A DNA stretch of 5,363 nucleotides from an uncultured Eubacteriales bacterium. GTDB taxonomy: Bacteria; Bacillota; Clostridia; UMGS1810. The stretch covers positions 1 to 5,363 of the forward strand of contig USKN01000130.1 in NCBI GenBank assembly GCA_900555295.1, written 5' to 3'. A program made the translations under genes and the position numbers. Under the pieces are notes generated by a model. The model was not told the DNA's origin, did not search any database, and saw only the letters and a program-made list of their open reading frames with translations. This document shows positions 1 to 5,363 of the stretch, piece by piece; the stretch's first letter is position 1; every line of letters starts with the position of its first letter.

Positions 1-1
1 A

Positions 2-970
2 AGCACAACCAAAATAATGACTGCACTTTGCGCCATAGAAAGCGGCAAAATGGATAAAACATTTACGGTTGACAGCAGTGCTGTGGGGGTTGAGGGTTCG
101 TCTATTTATCTTGCGCCGAACGAAAGGCTTACATTGCGTGAGCTGGTATACGGGCTTATGCTGCACTCGGGCAACGACGCGGCGGTTGCTATTGCCTGTG
201 CCGTATCGGGAAACTGCGAAAAATTTGTAAAACTTATGAACGATACCGCCCAAAAAATAGGCGCGTACAATACACATTTTGACAATCCAAACGGGCTTGA
301 CGGCAAAACGCATTACACAACCGCATACGACCTTGCGATAATTTCGGCATATGCGCTTAAAAACAGTGAGTTTGCCGAAATTGTATCAACAAAAAAAATA
401 AATATTTCAAACGGCAATAAAGGCTATGACAGGGTGCTTTCAAATCACAACAAATTGCTTAAAATGTATGAGGGGTGTGACGGCATAAAAACGGGATTTA
501 CCAAAAAATGCGGCAGATGTCTTGCCTCCAGCGCAACAAAAGACGGTATGACGCTTATTGCCGTAACGCTTAACGACCCCGACGATTGGAACAGCCATAC
601 GGCAATGCTCAATTATGGATTTGAACACTGTAAATTAAAGACGGTAATGGCAAAGGGGAGTTTTTTGGGGACGTGCGAAGTAAAAGGAGCGGATATACAA
701 AAAGCCAAACTTTATGCCGAAAGAGGCGCGTATATGCTTGTAAAAGACGGTATTGCACCCGAATACAAAATGGAGTACAGCCTAAAGAAAAGTATAACCG
801 CACCCGTAGACTACGGTACAAAATGCGGTTATGTAACAATAATGGCAAACGGCACCGATATTAAAAAAATCGATGCCGTGATAAAATGCGAGATACCGCC
901 AAAGCAAACAAACAAAGCGGTTGATATGTTTTGTGTTTTGTTTAAAGAGTTTGTATTGAATGATTTTTAA
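2..970 (+). CDS. D-alanyl-D-alanine carboxypeptidase (penicillin-binding protein, peptidase S11, DacF-like), 5' end missing
   Basis: This is the C-terminal part of a serine D,D-carboxypeptidase that trims the terminal D-Ala from peptidoglycan pentapeptides outside the cytoplasmic membrane. All three active-site motifs of the family are visible. SxxK is read as STTK at bases 2-13, immediately before the first ATG at 17, so that ATG is an internal methionine and not the start. SxN is SGN at bases 167-175, and KTG is KTGFT from base 488. The GRCLASSA stretch after KTG is usual for clostridial DacF-type proteins. From about base 680 a beta-rich PBP5-C-like domain follows (AKLYAERGAYMLVKDG). The last 15 or so residues (VDMFCVLFKEFVLNDF) could form the amphipathic helix that anchors such enzymes to the membrane. 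Missing are the signal peptide and the first part of the catalytic domain, which lie upstream of the window. It points toward the sugar operon and is probably functionally unrelated to it. Family confidence is high; the exact paralogue (dacA, dacB, dacF) is not resolved. Confidence 0.95.
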   Translation, partial: STTKIMTALCAIESGKMDKTFTVDSSAVGVEGSSIYLAPNERLTLRELVYGLMLHSGNDAAVAIACAVSGNCEKFVKLMNDTAQKIGAYNTHFDNPNGLDGKTHYTTAYDLAIISAYALKNSEFAEIVSTKKINISNGNKGYDRVLSNHNKLLKMYEGCDGIKTGFTKKCGRCLASSATKDGMTLIAVTLNDPDDWNSHTAMLNYGFEHCKLKTVMAKGSFLGTCEVKGADIQKAKLYAERGAYMLVKDGIAPEYKMEYSLKKSITAPVDYGTKCGYVTIMANGTDIKKIDAVIKCEIPPKQTNKAVDMFCVLFKEFVLNDF

Positions 971-992
971 AATTTTATTGCCTGTTTGACAA

Positions 993-3233
993 TTATTTTA
1001 AAATAATTTTAAAAGCGGTGTCGGGTTTTGCTTTAACGGTGAGAAGTCCGTTATTTACATTGTACGGTATTTGTTCTTTTTCTCCGCAAAAGTCTATCTC
1101 AAATATTTGCTTTATTTCATCATCTTTAAAAGGAGTTTCAAAAGAATAATCACCGTTTTTGGTATATCCCAAATATTCGCCGTCATTAAATCCCAAAACC
1201 AAAGTATTTCCGTTTTGGGATAAAACTTTGTTTTGGTATATAACAGTAATTTCATTTGTATTGCCGTTAAATACCACTTTGCTGTTATCGCTGTAAATTG
1301 CCGTGCATATATCGCCGTCTTGCGTATAGCCGTCCAATGTAAGATTGCACAGCATTCCCATAGGCAGAGTACATAAGTAAAACTGTTCTTTGTAATATTG
1401 CGTAAAGTCACCGCCTATTTCGGGTACAATTTCCGCACCCGACAGTATGTCGTTTTTCAAAAAGTGACCCGAGAAGGGCAAAATGCTGTGAAAAATCATT
1501 CCCAAAACAGGGAAAAACGTTTCGTTGGGGTATGTGGTGTATGTTAAGGCATTTATATTCCATGCGTGTCCTATAAGCCCCGCAAACGGCATAGAAACTC
1601 CCTCGCTGGTTACATTAAAACCGTATTTTTGAAATTCTTTAACAATCTGCTTTTTATATTCAACAAATTCTTGTGCGGCAACTCTCACATTTTCGTCCAA
1701 ATCGTATCTTCTTGCCTCGCAGCTCAATACATCCAAGTGATAAGACGATTGTACGGGATACATATTAAGTGTTTTCTTTACACGTTCAGCCATTTTTCCG
1801 CTTTTTACATATTTGGGAGCGCTGATAATTCTCGATAATCCGCTTACCCAAATCCAGCCTTTATAAGGTAAATTGTATTCGTCCAAAGCGCATATGGTTT
1901 CATCGTATGCCGGCAATTCTTCATACAAATCGTCATAATTATCGTGAAACGTTATAACCGCATTGTATTTTTTTGCCTCTTCAATTGCATAGCGCAGGTC
2001 ATCTGCAGTACCCGCTTTTTTGTTGAGCGTAAAAACATCGGGATAACCCGTATCGTGTCCGTTGTGCTGAAATCCTCGGAGCAATACCGTCTGCTTTACT
2101 CCGCCCGTCATATTGTAAAGTAATTTTACGCGCTCAAGCGCATGCAAAAAAGTATTTTGTTCTTTGCTGCCGTCACAGTAAATTTGCGTGTAATATAAAA
2201 TACCTCTGTCGTAAAAATCGTTGGGTTTTTTTAAATCTCCGCGTAAAAATTTAAGTATATCTTTTAAATCTTTTGTGCGCATAATATTTGCGGTAGGCTT
2301 GTTTATAACTTTAACCGATCTGTCGCGGTTATGCTTTCTTATACGGTATGTAAAAGTTACGCCAACCGCCGCGTACCTTACATTGTTTTTTTCGTAAACA
2401 CTGTAATGAATACATTCATCCAAATAAGGACACTCAAGCATAATATACTCATCATTGTCTATAAGAATACCCAGGTTTTTTTGATTAAATTTTTTTTCGT
2501 AGCCCAAACAAACCGTGTTTTTGCTGTCGATTAATCTTCCGCCCGCCGCGGTTGAAATTATTTTTGCACCCGGTGCTTTTATAAGAGTGGGCATTTTAAC
2601 GGATAACAGCTCATAACCTTCTTTTTCGGTAACGTTATCCAATACAATTTTACCGTTGTTTTCGTTAAGGGTAAAATCCACAAACTCGGATTTTGATTTA
2701 TCAACAAAAACGGTATCGTTTTTTAAATCCCTTACATATATTTCAATGTTTGCGGTATCGTCGTAATTTTTAATTTCTTTTTTGGAATATTCAAAAATTA
2801 AACCGTCGGTATGTGAATTAACAAATTTGGGGGCGCACCCTTCAAATGCCACCTCAATATCTCCTATGTAGTATGATGTATATTCTTTATCGTCCACAAC
2901 AAATTTAATTGGTACGGAATCGGCATTGCAAACTCCTATATTCATTCTGAATGTGCCTGCATACGGGTCGGCGGGAATATGCCAGCAAACGGTGTTTGTA
3001 ATGGTTTCTCCTTTTTTAATATGCATAGGCTGCGGATAAAAATTGCCTTTTATTCTGTAATTTCTTTGATAACTTTCGGGTAGGGTCATATACCCGAATT
3101 CCATATCACAAAATATTTCGGCATATTCCGAGATGGGACAATCGTTTTCTGCCTGAAAAGTTGTTGTGATATACAGCGGATTTCCGGGGTATATAATTCC
3201 CCTTGAAACTTCAGCTTTTATTAATCTTAACAT
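993..3233 (-). CDS. Predicted cytosolic GH101/GH129-like glycosidase (alpha-N-acetylgalactosaminidase type)
   Basis: A 746-residue protein with no signal peptide or membrane segment, hence probably cytosolic. The ATG at 3233 is chosen because GGAGGT lies 9 nt upstream; an in-frame ATG at 3275 has no ribosome binding site. Inferred layout: an N-terminal beta domain (about 1-130), a mutarotase-like beta-sandwich (about 145-310, with GGRLID at 231-236), a TIM-barrel-like catalytic region (about 340-620), and a C-terminal beta domain (about 635-746). The barrel carries GFQHNGHDTGYPD (387-399), AIEEAKKY followed by FHDNY (429-433), and GWIWVSG (459-465). These parallel, from memory, the GHDSGH, IEKAKKYG and WNWL blocks of GH101 endo-alpha-N-acetylgalactosaminidases. 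YHLDV (Asp501, bases 1731-1733) would be the nucleophile and VTSEGV (Glu544, bases 1602-1604) the acid/base. The compact size and lack of secretion signal fit GH129 (intracellular NagBb type) better than large secreted GH101 enzymes. It is the last gene of the probable operon, downstream of an N-acetylhexosamine kinase gene, which supports GalNAc release. Another alpha-glycoside substrate remains possible. Confidence 0.72.
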   Translation of the reverse strand: MLRLIKAEVSRGIIYPGNPLYITTTFQAENDCPISEYAEIFCDMEFGYMTLPESYQRNYRIKGNFYPQPMHIKKGETITNTVCWHIPADPYAGTFRMNIGVCNADSVPIKFVVDDKEYTSYYIGDIEVAFEGCAPKFVNSHTDGLIFEYSKKEIKNYDDTANIEIYVRDLKNDTVFVDKSKSEFVDFTLNENNGKIVLDNVTEKEGYELLSVKMPTLIKAPGAKIISTAAGGRLIDSKNTVCLGYEKKFNQKNLGILIDNDEYIMLECPYLDECIHYSVYEKNNVRYAAVGVTFTYRIRKHNRDRSVKVINKPTANIMRTKDLKDILKFLRGDLKKPNDFYDRGILYYTQIYCDGSKEQNTFLHALERVKLLYNMTGGVKQTVLLRGFQHNGHDTGYPDVFTLNKKAGTADDLRYAIEEAKKYNAVITFHDNYDDLYEELPAYDETICALDEYNLPYKGWIWVSGLSRIISAPKYVKSGKMAERVKKTLNMYPVQSSYHLDVLSCEARRYDLDENVRVAAQEFVEYKKQIVKEFQKYGFNVTSEGVSMPFAGLIGHAWNINALTYTTYPNETFFPVLGMIFHSILPFSGHFLKNDILSGAEIVPEIGGDFTQYYKEQFYLCTLPMGMLCNLTLDGYTQDGDICTAIYSDNSKVVFNGNTNEITVIYQNKVLSQNGNTLVLGFNDGEYLGYTKNGDYSFETPFKDDEIKQIFEIDFCGEKEQIPYNVNNGLLTVKAKPDTAFKIILK

Positions 3234-3242
3234 TTTTTTATA

Positions 3243-3248
3243 ACCTCC
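3243..3248 (-). promoter_or_regulatory. Ribosome binding site of the GH101/GH129-like glycosidase gene
   Basis: The minus strand reads GGAGGT, 9 nt before the ATG at 3233. It lies inside the longer reading frame that could begin at the ATG at 3275, and that upstream ATG is preceded only by sequence without a Shine-Dalgarno match. The site therefore moves the start 14 codons downstream. Confidence 0.8.
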
Positions 3249-3328
3249 GATAGGACATAAGAATTTTAAGCGCATATTTTGCGGCGAAAAGTGTTTTTTT
3301 GCAAACTTTCAGCTAATATTTGCGTTTA

Positions 3329-4420
3329 TTATAAGCTGCCCAATATTTTTTGAATTATTTTCTTCATTTCGGGAATTTTTTTCTCTATATCCCAAACCAA
3401 TTTAAACTGTGTTCGGCATCTGTCGACATTATGTCCCTCACGGTGAATTTTAAAATATGTATCGCCGTTTAAATAATCGGTAAGAAAACGTATACCGCAC
3501 TCGTATGTCATTAAAAGTGCCGATATAGGCATAAGCTCAACTTCGGCTTGGGTAAGATAATTCGACATCGCGGTTAAAAATCCTTTTGTAAAAGCGGTGA
3601 ATTTGTCTAAATCAAACCAAATTTTATCTATATCCCGTTCGTCCTCACTTCCGCTTGACGCCGCAAATCTTAATGCATCGCCGTAATCAAAAAGCAGTGA
3701 GCCGGGCATAACCGTATCAAGGTCTATAACGCACAACCCTTTGAGCGTATCCGCGTCAAACAGTACATTGTTAAGTTTGGTATCGTTGTGGGTAACGCGC
3801 AGCGGTATACTGCCGTCTTTTATTTTATCGGTTATTGCGGACGCGTACTTTTGATAATTATACGCAAATTCTATTTCTTTTTGTACGTTTTTTGCTCTGT
3901 TGCAGCAATCGTTTTCCACAGCCTTTTTAAACGCATTAAATCTTTTGGGTGTGTTGTGAAAATCTTTTATGGTTTCGTGCAGAATATGGGCGGGAAAATC
4001 GCTTAACATTGCCTGAAATTTACCAAATGCCGCGCCGCCGTTTTCAAGCATTTTCAAATCTTCAGCCAAATCGCAGCTTACGGAGTTTTCTATAAATTTA
4101 TACATTCTGAAATAATCGTCGTTATTTGTTTTTAAAAAGCTTTTACCGTCTTTTGTATATATAACCGTAAGTGTTTCGCGTGACGGATTTCCGCCTGCCG
4201 CTTTTATTTTGGTTTGCAAATGTTTGGTTACATTTACAATATTCTCCATTACATCTTCGGGATTTTTAAAAACGTTTTTATTTATACGCTGCAAAATAAT
4301 TTTGGGTGCGGATGTGCACAAATATGTATCGTTTATATGCCCGTTTCCGTATAATTCAATGTTTGCGTCAATATCAAACCGCGCGCAAATTTCTTTTAAA
4401 TTTAATTCATTATTATTCAT
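3329..4420 (-). CDS. nahK: NahK-like N-acetylhexosamine 1-kinase (aminoglycoside phosphotransferase fold)
   Basis: A 363-residue soluble kinase, close to the roughly 360 residues of bifidobacterial NahK, which phosphorylates GlcNAc and GalNAc at C1 using ATP. The N-terminal lobe has the glycine-containing GNGHINDTYL (residues 25-34) followed by the IILQRIN strand (42-48), typical of this family. The catalytic loop is VTHNDTKLNNVLFD (209-222), with catalytic Asp213 at bases 3782-3784, and the metal-binding segment is VIDLDTVMPG (231-240, Asp233), followed by FDYGDALR. The ATG at 4420 is chosen because AAGAGG lies 8 nt upstream; a longer version from a TTG at 4459 would overlap the preceding gene and has no clear ribosome binding site. 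Homologues have often been labelled 'mucin desulfatase' or 'aminoglycoside phosphotransferase'; neither name describes the likely function. It sits 13 bp after the nucleotidyltransferase gene, implying co-transcription and supply of sugar-1-phosphate to that enzyme. Fold is near certain. The N-acetylhexosamine substrate is inferred from motifs and context; a different sugar or a choline/homoserine-type substrate is less likely. Confidence 0.82.
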   Translation of the reverse strand: MNNNELNLKEICARFDIDANIELYGNGHINDTYLCTSAPKIILQRINKNVFKNPEDVMENIVNVTKHLQTKIKAAGGNPSRETLTVIYTKDGKSFLKTNNDDYFRMYKFIENSVSCDLAEDLKMLENGGAAFGKFQAMLSDFPAHILHETIKDFHNTPKRFNAFKKAVENDCCNRAKNVQKEIEFAYNYQKYASAITDKIKDGSIPLRVTHNDTKLNNVLFDADTLKGLCVIDLDTVMPGSLLFDYGDALRFAASSGSEDERDIDKIWFDLDKFTAFTKGFLTAMSNYLTQAEVELMPISALLMTYECGIRFLTDYLNGDTYFKIHREGHNVDRCRTQFKLVWDIEKKIPEMKKIIQKILGSL

Positions 4421-4428
4421 TTTATCAT

Positions 4429-4434
4429 CCTCTT
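4429..4434 (-). promoter_or_regulatory. Ribosome binding site of the NahK-like kinase gene
   Basis: The minus strand reads AAGAGG, 8 nt before the ATG at 4420. Its first base is the last base of the TAA stop of the preceding gene (4434-4436), so ribosomes ending the nucleotidyltransferase arrive at the kinase start. This suggests translational coupling and balanced production of the two enzymes. Confidence 0.75.
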
Positions 4435-5282
4435 TAAATTTTATCGTAATATCCTGCAAGGTGCAGTTTGTTTATGGCACTGCATATATCGGGTTTATCT
4501 TCTTTATATGTTACCCCGTACCATTTTTCGGAACAGTTAATAACTTTAACCTTTCGGTTGTGGTTTTTAATCATACTGTCAACAATTGAGGGAATATAAA
4601 ATTCATCTTTCAGCGGATTTTTCATATTATTTAAAAAGCTTTTAAAACAGCTTTCGGCATAATCAAATATTTTGGCAGTAAATCCCCACATATTCATAGA
4701 TACAACCGTATCGGGATCAAATCCGCTGTTTTTGTCAAGAGCGGTGTACTCCGTTATGTCTTTTAAATAACCGTCTTGAGTATGGCAAATACCACGGCTC
4801 ACCGTTCCGTTTTCGGTGAGTGTGTTTGCAAGTTTAAAGCCAACCATACAGGTATTTGTACCGTTTACCAATTCGTTGTGCAAAAGCGTGTATGATGTTC
4901 TGCCGTAAAAGTCGTCGGCATTTATAATTGCAAACGGGGTTTTTACAACATCTTTAGCACAATATAATGCGTGTCCCGTTCCCCAAGGTTTTTTGCGGTC
5001 GGGTGCGGGCGAAAACCCTTCGGGAAGATATGCGGTATCTTGATATACATACTCCGTATCTATCATTTTTTCTATGCGTTTTTTTGTTACCTGCCTAAAA
5101 TCATCGCTTATATCCCTGCGAATTATAAATACTGCTTTGTCAAAACCTGCCTGTACCGCGTCGTATACCGAGTAGTCAAGTATTATTTCGCCGCTCGGTC
5201 CCACAGGGTCAATTTGTTTTAAACCGCCGTATCTGCTTCCCATTCCGGCAGCCATTACAACAAGTGTTGTTTTAGTGTCCAT
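4434..5282 (-). CDS. Sugar-1-phosphate nucleotidyltransferase (NTP_transferase family)
   Basis: A 282-residue cytosolic enzyme of the GT-A-like nucleotidyltransferase fold, which joins a sugar-1-phosphate to an NTP to give an NDP-sugar and pyrophosphate. The N-terminal signature is VVMAAGMGSRYGGLKQ (residues 8-23), the glycine-rich NTP-binding loop with its Arg and Lys. Further motifs are KPWGTGHALYCAK (98-110, nucleotide base contact) and INADDFYG (120-127, the metal-binding Asp). SMNMWGF (195-201) and the Glu-containing KDEFYIP (225-231) lie in the sugar-binding half. The chain ends without the left-handed beta-helix acetyltransferase domain of GlmU. The ATG at 5282 is chosen because GAGGAGGG lies 8 nt upstream; a TTG at 5300 would lie upstream of that site. 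It is the first gene of the probable operon, 13 bp before the NahK-like kinase, whose sugar-1-phosphate product is its likely substrate. UDP-GalNAc or UDP-GlcNAc formation is inference; the base and sugar specificity cannot be read from the sequence. Confidence 0.85.
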   Translation of the reverse strand: MDTKTTLVVMAAGMGSRYGGLKQIDPVGPSGEIILDYSVYDAVQAGFDKAVFIIRRDISDDFRQVTKKRIEKMIDTEYVYQDTAYLPEGFSPAPDRKKPWGTGHALYCAKDVVKTPFAIINADDFYGRTSYTLLHNELVNGTNTCMVGFKLANTLTENGTVSRGICHTQDGYLKDITEYTALDKNSGFDPDTVVSMNMWGFTAKIFDYAESCFKSFLNNMKNPLKDEFYIPSIVDSMIKNHNRKVKVINCSEKWYGVTYKEDKPDICSAINKLHLAGYYDKI

Positions 5283-5290
5283 AATTATTA

Positions 5291-5298
5291 CCCTCCTC
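5291..5298 (-). promoter_or_regulatory. Ribosome binding site of the nucleotidyltransferase gene
   Basis: On the minus strand this reads GAGGAGGG, a near-perfect Shine-Dalgarno sequence, 8 nt before the ATG at 5282. It decides the start: the TTG at 5300 overlaps the upstream edge of this site and would place the site inside the coding region. Confidence 0.85.
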
Positions 5299-5299
5299 A

Positions 5300-5317
5300 A
5301 ATTTTTTTAAAAAAATT
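5300..5317. repeat. 18-bp perfect AT-only palindrome in the operon leader
   Basis: AATT(T5)(A5)AATT, that is AA, seven T, seven A, TT, is a perfect inverted repeat directly upstream of the ribosome binding site of the nucleotidyltransferase gene. It could be an operator, a bent A-tract or a weak hairpin, but A/T runs are frequent in this genome and no function can be assigned. Confidence 0.35.
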
Positions 5318-5341
5318 GTTGCTTTTGTTTTTATATATTTA

Positions 5342-5347
5342 ATTATA
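5342..5347 (-). promoter_or_regulatory. Candidate -10 element (TATAAT) upstream of the sugar operon
   Basis: The minus strand has a perfect TATAAT, 59 nt upstream of the first ATG of the operon. A -35 box at the usual 16-18 nt spacing would fall just beyond the end of the window, so the promoter cannot be confirmed. The surrounding sequence is almost all A and T, which makes chance matches common, and further operon genes might lie upstream instead. Confidence 0.25.
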
Positions 5348-5363
5348 ATCATATTTTAAAGCC

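Noticed and set aside
991..1008. Perfect AT palindrome (AATTATTTTAAAATAATT) considered as a bidirectional terminator
   Set aside because: It has no G or C in the stem and lies mostly inside the coding end of the glycosidase gene; such a stem would be weak, so it is not called as a terminator.
1112..1411. Minus-strand open frame of 99 codons within the glycosidase gene
   Set aside because: It is an alternative frame of the glycosidase gene with no ribosome binding site and low-complexity Leu/Lys-rich content.
3273..3275. ATG at 3275 as the glycosidase start
   Set aside because: It has no ribosome binding site, while the ATG at 3233 has GGAGGT at good spacing; the extra 14 residues do not look like a signal peptide.
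3301..3323. GCAAA/TTTGC inverted repeat as a rho-independent terminator after the kinase gene
   Set aside because: The stem is only 5 bp with a 13-nt loop, and on the minus strand it is followed by A residues, not T residues.
4209..4589. Plus-strand open frame of 126 codons rich in Phe, Ile and Ser
   Set aside because: It lies antisense to the kinase and nucleotidyltransferase genes, both of which have clear family motifs; its hydrophobic composition is what the complement of AT-rich coding sequence gives.
5283..5363. Riboswitch or leader peptide in the 81-bp leader before the operon
   Set aside because: The region is nearly all A and T with no GC-containing stems or conserved riboswitch core, and it is too short within the window to judge.

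Overview
The window looks like a piece of an AT-rich genome from a Gram-positive anaerobe of the Firmicutes, most likely a gut Clostridia. The basis is strong AGGAGG-type ribosome binding sites, AT-only intergenic sequence, and a DacF-like D,D-carboxypeptidase with a clostridial-looking KTGFT...GRCLASSA block. The species cannot be named from the sequence.

Layout: bases 1-970 (+) hold the 3' part of a penicillin-binding D-alanyl-D-alanine carboxypeptidase. Its true start lies upstream of the window; the reading frame is open from base 2, and the catalytic SxxK motif falls on the first 13 bases. It converges, across only 22 bp, with three genes on the minus strand. In transcription order (right to left) these are a sugar-1-phosphate nucleotidyltransferase (5282-4434), a NahK-like N-acetylhexosamine 1-kinase of the aminoglycoside-phosphotransferase fold (4420-3329), and a large GH101/GH129-like glycosidase without a signal peptide (3233-993). 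The first two are 13 bp apart and the third follows after 95 bp, so they are probably one operon.

The three minus-strand genes fit one job. A cytosolic alpha-N-acetylgalactosaminidase-type enzyme could release GalNAc (or a GalNAc-containing sugar) from imported mucin-type O-glycan or glycopeptide fragments. The kinase would phosphorylate the free N-acetylhexosamine at C1, and the nucleotidyltransferase would turn the sugar-1-phosphate into an NDP-sugar. This resembles the logic of the bifidobacterial lnp/nahK and GH129 (nagBb) salvage systems, but with a GlmU/GalU-type nucleotidyltransferase in place of a GalT-type uridylyltransferase, and with no GH112 phosphorylase or epimerase in view. Fold-level assignments come from motifs; substrate assignments are inference.

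The three minus-strand genes are best started at internal ATG codons that have good ribosome binding sites, not at the longest possible ORF starts. No RNA genes, mobile elements, CRISPR arrays or long repeats were seen.
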